Assembly: GCA_018609945.1 (NCBI GenBank)
Contig: JAHENO010000035.1
Coordinates: 1 to 34,911 of the forward strand
Direction of reading: 5' to 3'
DNA length: 34,911 nt
Source of the DNA: Haloarculaceae archaeon
GTDB taxonomy: Archaea; Halobacteriota; Halobacteria; Halobacteriales; Haloarculaceae
The notes under the pieces were generated by a model. It made no database searches, was not told the DNA's origin, and saw only the letters and a list, made by a program, of their open reading frames with translations. This document shows positions 20,072 through 28,483 of this stretch, in pieces (position 1 is the first letter of the stretch; each line of letters begins with the position of its first letter). A program made the translations under genes and the position numbers.

Positions 20072-20283
20072 AGTCGGTCCTACGGGCCGGACGCACTTGA
20101 CGGACACGCCCTCTGGTATGCCGCCGACAAACGCGCACGTTCAGACGACACACGCTACGTGGTACCTGTCAGACGACCCCCCTTCGTCGGGCACACCGAA
20201 CGGCTATGTTCGGCTGCCACGAGAAACATACGGCTATGTAGCGGACTTAGCAACGCATTACAGCCAGCGCCGACTGGTATCAC

Positions 20284-20303
20284 GTGCCGCCACTCGGCGG
20301 CAC
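20284..20303. other. Perfect 8-bp-stem hairpin
   Basis: GTGCCGCC-ACTC-GGCGGCAC. Confidence 0.7.
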
Positions 20304-20449
20304 CGCCGACCGTCGCCTCCGCCTGTCAGTCACCTGCGTGCATCTGGTTTGGGCCTCCACCCCGGGCCCTTTTTCCTGTTCCTCCTCCCCGGGCAAGGGA
20401 AGATGGAAGAGGTGAGCGGAAGATGGACCACCACTGGCGGTTCGTTGCG

Positions 20450-20457
20450 TTTAAATA
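20450..20457 (+). promoter_or_regulatory. Box A (TATA) for tRNA-Ser/ribosomal protein operon
   Basis: TTTAAATA about 95 nt upstream of tRNA-Ser. Confidence 0.6.
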
Positions 20458-20544
20458 CGGCGGGTGGAGAGATAGGGGTACGCTCGTGTAGGGGCAGCCG
20501 CCCCGAGTCCGCGAGAGCGGGCGAGCATAACCAGGCACCCGCGT

Positions 20545-20628
20545 GTCGTGGTAGCCAAGCCTGGCCCAAGGCGCAGGGTTGCTAACTCTGTGGCGCAAGC
20601 CTCCGGGGTTCGAATCCCCGCCACGACG
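20545..20628 (+). tRNA. tRNA-Ser (GCT anticodon)
   Basis: Acceptor GTCGTGG/CCACGAC, anticodon arm CAGGG-TTGCTAA-CTCTG, long variable arm, T-arm CGGGG-TTCGAAT-CCCCG. Confidence 0.96.
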
Positions 20629-20648
20629 TGCATCACACATACATATCC

Positions 20649-21149
20649 ATGAGTGCAGAAGAACCAGCGGACGAAGACGACGACCTCAGATACTTCGTCC
20701 GCATCGGCCAGACAGACCTAGACGGCACCAAGTCAGTCGAGCGGTCGCTGACGGAGATGAACGGTATCGGTCGCCGAGCAGCCCGCCTCATCGCAGAACG
20801 GGCCGGCGTCGACCGCCGGAAGACGCTGGGCGCGCTCGACGACGACGACATCGACGAGATCGTCGCGCTCGTCGAGGGCTTCGCCGAGGAGGTCCCGGAG
20901 TGGCTCACCAACCACCAGAACGACTTCTTCGGCGGCGAAACCACCCACGAGATCGGCAACGACCTCGAACTGACGCGGCGCCAGGACATCAACCGCATGA
21001 AGATGATCGACTCCTACAAGGGCGTCCGTCACAAGCGCGGCCAGAAGGTACGCGGCCAGCGCACCAAGTCGACGGGCCGCACCGAGGGGACCATCGGCGT
21101 CAACGTCGAGGCGATCAAGGAAGAACAGGAAGAGGAGGCCGAGGACTGA
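20649..21149 (+). CDS. rps13: 30S ribosomal protein S13 (uS13)
   Basis: '[44 protein letters not shown]', '[29 protein letters not shown]'. Confidence 0.97.
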   Translation: MSAEEPADEDDDLRYFVRIGQTDLDGTKSVERSLTEMNGIGRRAARLIAERAGVDRRKTLGALDDDDIDEIVALVEGFAEEVPEWLTNHQNDFFGGETTHEIGNDLELTRRQDINRMKMIDSYKGVRHKRGQKVRGQRTKSTGRTEGTIGVNVEAIKEEQEEEAED

Positions 21150-21673
21150 TGGCGCTGGGCAGCAACACCAAGTTCTACGAGACGCCCAACCACCCCTACC
21201 AGGGCGAGCGGATCGCCGAGGAGTCGGGGCTGACCGGCAAGTACGGCCTCAAGAACAAGGAAGAACTCTGGCGTGCGGAGTCCGAACTGCGGACCTACCG
21301 CCGCGAGGCCCGCAAACTGCTGGGTCGCAGCCAGGGCGACGCCGAGGCCGCCAGCACCGAGGGCCGGGAGTTCCTCGCGAAACTCCGGCGCCAGGGCATC
21401 CTCTCCGAACAGGACTCGCTGGACGACGTGCTCTCGCTCGACGTGACGGACGTCCTGGAGCGACGTCTCCAGACGGTCGTCTACCGGAAGGGTTACGCGA
21501 ACACGACCGCCCAGGCCCGGCAGTTCATCACCCACGGCCACATCGTCGTGGACGGGCGCCGGGTCCAGACGCCCTCCTACACCGTCTCGGTCGCCGAGGA
21601 GGATTCGGTCGGCTTCGACAGCGCGTCGCCACTCACCGACGAACTCCACCCCGAACGAGCGGAGGACCACTGA
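21149..21673 (+). CDS. rps4: 30S ribosomal protein S4 (uS4)
   Basis: '[25 protein letters not shown]', S4 domain '[37 protein letters not shown]'. Confidence 0.97.
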   Translation: MALGSNTKFYETPNHPYQGERIAEESGLTGKYGLKNKEELWRAESELRTYRREARKLLGRSQGDAEAASTEGREFLAKLRRQGILSEQDSLDDVLSLDVTDVLERRLQTVVYRKGYANTTAQARQFITHGHIVVDGRRVQTPSYTVSVAEEDSVGFDSASPLTDELHPERAEDH

Positions 21674-22053
21674 TGGCAGACGAGAAATGGGGCATCGCCC
21701 ACGTGCACGCATCGTTCAACAACACTATCATCACGATTACGGACCAGACGGGTGCCGAGACACTGGCGAAATCCAGCGGCGGCACGGTCGTCAAGCAGAA
21801 CCGGGACGAGGCCTCGCCCTATGCGGCGATGCAGATGGCCGAGGAGGTCGCCGAGGACGTCCAGGCCCAGGGCATCGAGGGCGTCCACGTCCGGGTTCGC
21901 GGCCCCGGCGGGAACCAGCAACAGAACCCCGGGCCCGGCGCGCAGGCGACGATCCGCGCGCTGGCACGGGCCGGCCTCGAGATCGGTCGCATCGAGGACG
22001 TCACACCGATCCCACACGACGGCACCCGCGGTCCGAAGAACGCAGGGTTCTGA
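21673..22053 (+). CDS. rps11: 30S ribosomal protein S11 (uS11)
   Basis: '[26 protein letters not shown]', '[47 protein letters not shown]'. Confidence 0.98.
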   Translation: MADEKWGIAHVHASFNNTIITITDQTGAETLAKSSGGTVVKQNRDEASPYAAMQMAEEVAEDVQAQGIEGVHVRVRGPGGNQQQNPGPGAQATIRALARAGLEIGRIEDVTPIPHDGTRGPKNAGF

Positions 22054-22055
22054 AC

Positions 22056-22799
22056 ATGGAGGAGTACGACGTCCAGTTCGTCGACAGGGACGACCGCGAA
22101 GCCCGGTTCGTCGTTCGGCCGATCTCGCCCGCCTTTGCCAACGGCATCCGCCGGGCGATGATCGCGGACGTGCCGACGTTCAGCATCGACACGGTCCGCT
22201 TCATCGAGAACTCCAGCGTGATGTTCGACGAGCAGATCGGCCTCAGACTGGGGCTGATCCCGCTGACGACGCCGCTCGATGACTTCGAGGTCGGCGACAC
22301 CGTGACGCTGTCGCTGGACGTCGAGGGGCCGGATACGGCCTACTCCGGCGACCTGGTCTCCAGCGACACGATGGTCGAACCTGCCGACAGAAACGTCCCG
22401 ATCATCGACCTCAAGGAGGGCCAGCGCCTCGAAATCGAGGCCGACGCCGTCCTCGATACGGGCCGGGAACACGCCAAACACCAGGGTGGCGTCGCGGTCG
22501 GCTACCGCCACCTCCAGCGCGTCGAGGTGGTCGGCGACCGACCCGAGTTCGCCGACGACGAGGCCAACATCCTGCGCGGGGTCATCGAGGAGGACGGCGA
22601 CCTCGTCCCGACGGAGGAGTTCGACCACGACCTCACGAACCGGTATCCGGAGTCGGAACTGACCGTCGAGGACGTCCCGAACGCCTTCGTGTTCCACGTC
22701 GAGACCGACGGCTCGGTCACCGTCGACGACCTGGTCGTCCGGGCCGTCGACACCATCGAGAGCCGCGCGAACGAACTGCGAGAGGCAGTCCAGTTATGA
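22056..22799 (+). CDS. rpoD: DNA-directed RNA polymerase subunit D (Rpo3)
   Basis: '[45 protein letters not shown]...[13 protein letters not shown]'. Confidence 0.97.
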   Translation: MEEYDVQFVDRDDREARFVVRPISPAFANGIRRAMIADVPTFSIDTVRFIENSSVMFDEQIGLRLGLIPLTTPLDDFEVGDTVTLSLDVEGPDTAYSGDLVSSDTMVEPADRNVPIIDLKEGQRLEIEADAVLDTGREHAKHQGGVAVGYRHLQRVEVVGDRPEFADDEANILRGVIEEDGDLVPTEEFDHDLTNRYPESELTVEDVPNAFVFHVETDGSVTVDDLVVRAVDTIESRANELREAVQL

Positions 22800-22949
22800 G
22801 CGGCGACCGTCTCCACACCCGGTCGGTCCCGACGCGAGTGATTCGCGAACGGGACAGTCCGGATCCGCGTGCGGTCCCGGCACCGTCGGAGAGCGACGGG
22901 TGCCGGACCGAAAGCGGTTTGTGGAGACGCGCGGTAGGCAAAAACGCGA

Positions 22950-23034
22950 GCAGGGATAGCCAAGTCAGGCCAACGGCGCAGCGTTCAGGGCGCTGTCCCG
23001 TAGGGGTCCGCAGGTTCAAATCCTGCTCCCTGCA
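22950..23034 (+). tRNA. tRNA-Leu (CAG anticodon)
   Basis: Acceptor GCAGGGA/TCCCTGC, anticodon arm CAGCG-TTCAGGG-CGCTG, long variable arm, T-arm GCAGG-TTCAAAT-CCTGC. Confidence 0.95.
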
Positions 23035-23052
23035 CTTTTCAGGAGGACCGAC

Positions 23053-23403
23053 ATGAGCAAGACGAACCCGCGACTGCGCAGTCTCATCGCTGACATGAAG
23101 TCGGCTGCCCGCAACTCCGGCGGCGACGTCTGGAGCGACGTCGCCGAGCGCCTCGAGAAACCGCGGCGCACGCACGCCGAAGTCAACCTGGGCCGCATCG
23201 AGCGGTACGCCAGGGAGGAGGAGACGGTCGTCGTGCCGGGCAAGGTGCTCGGCAGCGGCACGCTCCGCAAGGAGGTAACCGTCGCCGCCGTCGACTTCTC
23301 GGGCACTGCAGAGACGAAGATAGACCAGGTCGGCGAGACTGTCCGACTCGAACAGGCACTCGAAGACAACCCGGAGGGCGCGAACGTGCGGGTGATCCGA
23401 TGA
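23053..23403 (+). CDS. rpl18e: 50S ribosomal protein L18e (eL18)
   Basis: '[51 protein letters not shown]'; SD-like GGAGG upstream. Confidence 0.97.
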   Translation: MSKTNPRLRSLIADMKSAARNSGGDVWSDVAERLEKPRRTHAEVNLGRIERYAREEETVVVPGKVLGSGTLRKEVTVAAVDFSGTAETKIDQVGETVRLEQALEDNPEGANVRVIR

Positions 23404-23840
23404 GCGTCGCAGAGTTCGACGCCGACATCGTCGTCGACGCTCGCGACTGCATCCTCGGCCGCGTGGCCTCGCAGGTCGCAGAGCGCGCCCTCGACGGCGA
23501 GCGCATCGCCGTCGTCAACGCCGAGCGAGCGGTCGTCACCGGCCGCGAGAACGACGTCAAAGAGAAGTTCCAGGCCCGCCGCGAACAGGGCTCGGACCGG
23601 GGGCCGATGTATCCCAAGCGACCCGACCGCATCCTCAAGCGGTCGATCCGGGGCATGCTCCCCTACAAGCGGCCCCGTGGTCGCGAGGCCCTCGAGAACG
23701 TCCGCGTCTACGTGGGCAACCCCTACGAGGACGAGGACGCGATCGTCTTCGAGGACGCCTCGCTGGACCGGCTCTCGACGATCAAGTTCGTCTCGCTGGG
23801 CGAGGTCAGCGACTCACTCGGAGCCACCAAAACATGGTAA
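23400..23840 (+). CDS. rpl13: 50S ribosomal protein L13 (uL13)
   Basis: '[40 protein letters not shown]', '[28 protein letters not shown]'. Confidence 0.97.
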   Translation: MSVAEFDADIVVDARDCILGRVASQVAERALDGERIAVVNAERAVVTGRENDVKEKFQARREQGSDRGPMYPKRPDRILKRSIRGMLPYKRPRGREALENVRVYVGNPYEDEDAIVFEDASLDRLSTIKFVSLGEVSDSLGATKTW

Positions 23841-24232
23841 CGAACACATCAGGCAAGAAGAAGACGGCGATCGCACGCGCGACCATCCACGAGGGCCAGG
23901 GCCGGGTGCGGGTGAACTCCCGGCCGGTCGAACTGGTCGAACCGGAACTGGCGCGGCTGAAGATGCTCGAACCGTTCCGCATCGCTGGCGACGACCTCCG
24001 CGACGACGTCGACATCGACGTGACCGTCGAGGGCGGCGGCGTCATGGGGCAGGCCGACGCGACCCGGACTGCCATCGCCCGCGGACTGGTCGAGCACACG
24101 AGCGACGCCGAACTCCGCGACGCGTTCATGGAGTTCGACCGCTCGCTCCTGGTCAACGACGTCCGCCAGTCCGAATCCAAGAAGTGGGGCGGCCCCGGCG
24201 CGCGGGCCCGCTACCAGAAATCCTACCGGTGA
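23834..24232 (+). CDS. rps9: 30S ribosomal protein S9 (uS9)
   Basis: '[28 protein letters not shown]', C-terminus '[19 protein letters not shown]'. Confidence 0.97.
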   Translation: MVTNTSGKKKTAIARATIHEGQGRVRVNSRPVELVEPELARLKMLEPFRIAGDDLRDDVDIDVTVEGGGVMGQADATRTAIARGLVEHTSDAELRDAFMEFDRSLLVNDVRQSESKKWGGPGARARYQKSYR

Positions 24233-24236
24233 TACC

Positions 24237-24437
24237 ATGATGGTCCCAGTCCGGTGTTTCACCTGTGGCAACGTGGTCGGCGAACACTGGGAGGAGTTCA
24301 AGGCCCGGACCCGGGAGGCCGACGACCCCGAGAACCCCGAGGCGGTGCTCGACGACCTCGGCGTCGAACGGCACTGCTGTCGGCGGATGCTCGTCTCGCA
24401 CAAGGACCTGGTCGACATCGTGGCACCCTATCAATGA
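24237..24437 (+). CDS. rpoN: DNA-directed RNA polymerase subunit N (Rpo10)
   Basis: '[24 protein letters not shown]...[26 protein letters not shown]' zinc-binding CxxC and CC. Confidence 0.97.
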   Translation: MMVPVRCFTCGNVVGEHWEEFKARTREADDPENPEAVLDDLGVERHCCRRMLVSHKDLVDIVAPYQ

Positions 24438-24619
24438 GCATGGCCGGGACCGACAACCGCTACGAGAAGGCGCGCATCATCGGCGCACGGGCCCTGCAGG
24501 TCGCCTACGGGGCGCCTGTGCTCGTCGAGACCGAGCAGACCCAGCCCATCCTCATCGCCGCCGAGGAGTACGACGCCGGCGTTCTCCCCTTCACGATCCG
24601 GCGGGGTGACGGCGAGTGA
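24434..24619 (+). CDS. rpoK: DNA-directed RNA polymerase subunit K (Rpo6)
   Basis: '[50 protein letters not shown]'. Confidence 0.95.
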   Translation: MSMAGTDNRYEKARIIGARALQVAYGAPVLVETEQTQPILIAAEEYDAGVLPFTIRRGDGE

Positions 24620-25818
24620 CGCTGATCACGGACGTCGCACTCCGGCGGGTACTGGACTCGCGTGGCAACGCCACGGTCGAGGCCGACGTCCACACCGAGA
24701 GCGGCGGCTTCGGCCGGGCGAAAGCCCCCTCGGGGGCGAGTACCGGCGAGTACGAGGCCATCGAACTGCCCGTCCAGCAGGCGATCGCACGGGCCCGCGA
24801 AGACGCCATTCCGCGCCTGGTCGGCGAGGTGTACGCGGGCGACCAGCGCGCGGTCGACGCCGCGCTCCACGCCGCCGACGGGACCGACGACTTCTCCCAC
24901 ATCGGCGCCAACAGCGCGGTCGCCATCTCGATGGCTGCCGCCAGGGCCGGCGCCGACGTGGCCGGCCTCCCACTGTTCCAGCACCTCGGGGGCACCTTCC
25001 GGGGGAACACCTTCCCGGTCCCGCTGGGCAACGTCATCGGCGGCGGGGAACACGCCGCCGAGGCGACGGCCATCCAGGAGTTCCTCGCGGCACCGGTCGG
25101 CGCCCCCAGCGTCGAGGAGGCGGTGTTCGCGAACGCGGCCGTCCACGAGACGGCCGCCGACGTCCTCGCGGACCGCGGCGTCGCCTGCGGCAAGGGCGAC
25201 GAGGGTGCCTGGGCACCCCCGGTCGAGGACGCCGTCGCCTTCGAGGTGATGGCCGAGGTCGTCGAAACCGTCACCGAGGAGGTCGGCTTCGAGATCCGCT
25301 TCGGGCTCGACGTCGCCGCCGCCGAACTGTACGACGCGGAGGCGGGCGGCTACGTCTACGGCGACCGCGTCCGCGACACCGACGAACAGATCGAGTACGT
25401 CGCGGACCTGGTCGACGAGTACGGCCTGGCGTACGTCGAGGACCCTCTCGACGAAGACGACTACGACGGCTTTGCGCGACTCACGGAGAGGGTCGGCGAC
25501 CGGACGCTGGTCTGTGGAGACGACCTCTTCGTGACGAACGTCTCGCGTCTGGAACGGGGCATCGAGGAGGGTGCGGGGAACAGCATCCTCGTCAAGCCCA
25601 ACCAGATCGGGACGCTCTCGGACGCGGTCGACGCGGTCGAACTCGCGGTCGGTGCGGGCTACGACCCGGTCATCTCCCACCGGAGCGGCGAAACGGAGGA
25701 CACGACCATCGCACACCTCGCCGTCGGGACCGACGCCCCCTACATCAAGACGGGGACGGTCGGCGGCGAGCGCACGGCGAAGCTGAACGAACTCATCAGG
25801 ATCGAACACAACGCATGA
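24616..25818 (+). CDS. eno: Phosphopyruvate hydratase (enolase)
   Basis: GTG start; '[37 protein letters not shown]', '[16 protein letters not shown]', '[18 protein letters not shown]'. Confidence 0.97.
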   Translation: MTLITDVALRRVLDSRGNATVEADVHTESGGFGRAKAPSGASTGEYEAIELPVQQAIARAREDAIPRLVGEVYAGDQRAVDAALHAADGTDDFSHIGANSAVAISMAAARAGADVAGLPLFQHLGGTFRGNTFPVPLGNVIGGGEHAAEATAIQEFLAAPVGAPSVEEAVFANAAVHETAADVLADRGVACGKGDEGAWAPPVEDAVAFEVMAEVVETVTEEVGFEIRFGLDVAAAELYDAEAGGYVYGDRVRDTDEQIEYVADLVDEYGLAYVEDPLDEDDYDGFARLTERVGDRTLVCGDDLFVTNVSRLERGIEEGAGNSILVKPNQIGTLSDAVDAVELAVGAGYDPVISHRSGETEDTTIAHLAVGTDAPYIKTGTVGGERTAKLNELIRIEHNA

Positions 25819-26597
25819 GCGGAAACGACGACGAAGGCCTCGACGCGTCCGAATCGGACGTCGACCCGGAGCCAGCCGGCGAGGCTGGCGCCGTAGTGGA
25901 GACGGCCGAGGAGGGCGCGGAGGCCACGACCGAGGAATCGCCCGCCGAGGCCGCGGAGGCCGAGGCCGAACCCGACGCGGGACCGGACCTGGACGAGGAC
26001 GTCATGCCCGACGAGGAGGCCGACCTCCTCATCCCGGTCGACGACTACCTGGGGGCCGGCGTCCACATCGGCACCCAGCAGAAGACGAAGGACATGGAGC
26101 GGTTCATCCACCGCGTCAGGACCGACGGGCTGTACGTGCTGGACATCTCCATGACCGACCGGCGCATCCGGACTGCCGCGGACTTCCTGGCCAACTACGA
26201 CGCCGAGCAGATCCTCGTGGCGTCCTCGCGCCAGTACGGCCGGTTCCCGGCCGAGAAGTTCGCCGAGGCCGTCGGCGCGCGTGCCCGGACGGGCCGGTTC
26301 ATCCCCGGCACCTTGACCAACCCGAAGTACGACGGCTACATCGAACCCGACGTGGTCGTGGTGACCGACCCAATCGGCGACTCACAGGCCGTCAAGGAGG
26401 CCATCACGGTCGGCATCCCGGTCATCGCGATGTGCGACTCGAACAACACCACCAGCAACGTCGACCTCGTCGTGCCCACGAACAACAAGGGCCGCAAGGC
26501 GCTGTCGGTCGTCTACTGGTTGCTCGCCAACGAGACGCTCGACCGGCGGGGCGCCGAACCCGCCTACGCCCTCGAGGACTTCGAGAGCGAGATCTAA
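25815..26597 (+). CDS. rps2: 30S ribosomal protein S2 (uS2) with acidic N-terminal extension
   Basis: '[34 protein letters not shown]', '[35 protein letters not shown]'; first about 75 aa dominated by E/D/A. Confidence 0.96.
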   Translation: MSGNDDEGLDASESDVDPEPAGEAGAVVETAEEGAEATTEESPAEAAEAEAEPDAGPDLDEDVMPDEEADLLIPVDDYLGAGVHIGTQQKTKDMERFIHRVRTDGLYVLDISMTDRRIRTAADFLANYDAEQILVASSRQYGRFPAEKFAEAVGARARTGRFIPGTLTNPKYDGYIEPDVVVVTDPIGDSQAVKEAITVGIPVIAMCDSNNTTSNVDLVVPTNNKGRKALSVVYWLLANETLDRRGAEPAYALEDFESEI

Positions 26598-26692
26598 AAC
26601 GGGCAGTGTCGGTCCGACCCCGAGACTAGGGATTCTTCCGTCATAAGCGTACTGGAGGTATCTTTTTGCCCGCGAGCGCTATACATTCACAC

Positions 26693-27259
26693 ATGAACAC
26701 GGAGGTGACGGTACGGGAGATGATGGACCGGGAGTACGTGGGGGTCAGCGAGTCCGACGACCTTGTGGAGACCGTCGAATTGCTGCTCCGCGAGGGTGCC
26801 GAGACGGCTGTCGTGTTGCGTGGCAGCGAACCCGTCGGCGTCGTCACCGAACGGGACGTCCTCGCACTCCTGGTCGAGGGTCCGGAACCGCAGTCGGCGA
26901 CCGTGGCCGACGCGATGACCGAGAGCATCCCGACGATCGAGCCCGACGCCTCGCTGGAGGCGGCAGCGGACAGGATGTCCACCCGCGAGGCACGCCGGCT
27001 GGTGGTCACCAACGGCGGCGAGCCGCTGGGCGTGATCACGGAACACGACCTCCTCACGAGCCGGACCCACGAGCCGAGCCAGGGAATGGGCGAGGCGCCC
27101 GTCGAGACTGGCCCCGGCACCGCCATGGCCATGGACGCCGAAACCGAGGCCGAAGATACCTTCGAGGACCAGGGCATCTGCGAGGTCTGTGGAACGTTCA
27201 CCCGCGACCTGGCCGCGTTCAACGGCCAGTTGCTCTGTAGTGACTGCCGGGACATGTAA
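26693..27259 (+). CDS. CBS-domain pair protein with C-terminal zinc-ribbon-like CxxC...CxxC
   Basis: 'VREMMDREYVGVSESDDLVETVELLLREGAETAVVLRGSEPVGVVTERDVLALL', second CBS '...VADAMTESIPTIEPDASLEAAADRM', C-terminal 'CEVCGTFTRDLAAFNGQLLCSDC'. Confidence 0.9.
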   Translation: MNTEVTVREMMDREYVGVSESDDLVETVELLLREGAETAVVLRGSEPVGVVTERDVLALLVEGPEPQSATVADAMTESIPTIEPDASLEAAADRMSTREARRLVVTNGGEPLGVITEHDLLTSRTHEPSQGMGEAPVETGPGTAMAMDAETEAEDTFEDQGICEVCGTFTRDLAAFNGQLLCSDCRDM

Positions 27260-27370
27260 TGGGTGGTGCAGACTTCCGACCCGGCAGGAGGTCGGTGAAG
27301 GGGAAGGAGCGGCAAATTTTCCGTACACGCCAGCGAAGAGTTTAATCCTGGCCGGTGTCTCGTCGCTCCC

Positions 27371-28483
27371 ATGGGCGTAAGCGAATCGTACGAGCGCGGA
27401 CGCGACCTGTTCCAGTCAAATCCGATCGGGTTCGTGCTCGGACTCGCGGTCGTCATACTGGTGCTGGATATGGTGCGGAAGCTGGTGACCGGGGACGTGA
27501 CTGTCGCACGGTTCGGCCTCGTGCTCAAGGCGGGCGTCATGCGCGGCATGGTCATCGGCCTGGCGGGGATCGGGCTGTCGTTGACCTACAGCATCCTGAA
27601 CTTCGCGAACTTCGCACACGGCGATTACCTCACGAGCGGCGCCTTCTCCGGCATGGCGGTCTCGTACCTGATCGCCGGTAACTTCGGGCGCGACGCGAGT
27701 ATCGGCGCGCTCTTGCTGGTCGGAACCGGCGGGTCGGTGTTCGGCGGCGCCCTGGGCGTGGGTGCGGTCACTGCCCCTGTCGCGGTGCTGGCCGGACTGA
27801 TCGTGGCTGGCGTCGCGACCATCGGGCTGACGCTGCTGGTCGACAGGTACGTGTTCAAACCCATCAGGGACCGGTCGGGGATCACGCTGCTGATCACCAG
27901 CATCGGCGTCGCCTTCGTCCTCCGGTATCTCATCCTGTTCGTGTTCGGTGGTTCGAAACGGGGGGTCACCGCCGAACAGCCATCGCTGTCGGTCGGCGTC
28001 CCCGGCGGCGCCGTCGAGATCGGTACCCACGACGTCGCGCTGTTCGTCGTCGCCGGAGTCCTCATGGCCGGTATCCACCTGCTCTTGCAGAACACCAAAC
28101 TCGGGAAGGCGATGCGCGCGATGTCCGACAACGAGGACCTGGCCCGCGTGACGGGCATCCCCACGGAGCGGGTCGTCAGATACACCTGGATCATCGGCGG
28201 CGGCCTCACGGGTGTCGCCGGTTACATGTTCGTTCTCTGGAAGGGGACGCTGGGCTTTTTCGACGGGTGGCTCCTCCTGTTGCTGGTGTTCGCAGCGGTC
28301 ATCCTCGGCGGAATAGGATCCATTTACGGGGCCATCGTCGGGGGGCTGGTCATCGGGATCACCTTCAGCATGGCGCCGATCTGGATCCCCAGCGCCTTCG
28401 GCCGCGCCGCCGCGTTCGTCGTGATGATCGTCATCCTGATCGTCAAACCCGAAGGCATCTTCGGGGGGACCTCGACAGCATGA
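27371..28483 (+). CDS. livH: Liv-type ABC transporter permease (LivH), N-terminally extended
   Basis: 'GIGLSLTYSILNFANFAHGDYLTSGAFSGM', 'LLITSIGVAFVLRYLILFVFGG', 'GKAMRAMSDNEDLARVTGI'. Confidence 0.93.
   Translation: MGVSESYERGRDLFQSNPIGFVLGLAVVILVLDMVRKLVTGDVTVARFGLVLKAGVMRGMVIGLAGIGLSLTYSILNFANFAHGDYLTSGAFSGMAVSYLIAGNFGRDASIGALLLVGTGGSVFGGALGVGAVTAPVAVLAGLIVAGVATIGLTLLVDRYVFKPIRDRSGITLLITSIGVAFVLRYLILFVFGGSKRGVTAEQPSLSVGVPGGAVEIGTHDVALFVVAGVLMAGIHLLLQNTKLGKAMRAMSDNEDLARVTGIPTERVVRYTWIIGGGLTGVAGYMFVLWKGTLGFFDGWLLLLLVFAAVILGGIGSIYGAIVGGLVIGITFSMAPIWIPSAFGRAAAFVVMIVILIVKPEGIFGGTSTA

Noticed and set aside
20141-20239. Roughly 30-bp-spaced repeats resembling a CRISPR array
   Set aside because: Only 9-10 bp matches, two pairs with different sequences, no cas genes; better explained as hairpins or regulatory repeats.
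19914-20585. 223-aa and 110-aa + ORFs upstream of tRNA-Ser
   Set aside because: Overlap the hypothetical gene start and tRNA; low-quality composition, so the region is treated as non-coding.
22796-23056. 86-aa ORF starting in an ATGA overlap with rpoD
   Set aside because: Runs straight through tRNA-Leu; no recognisable protein features.
24606-25814. Upstream part of the 663-aa + ORF fused to S2
   Set aside because: Arg-rich out-of-frame reading of enolase; S2 starts at ATG 25815, overlapping the eno stop by 4 nt.
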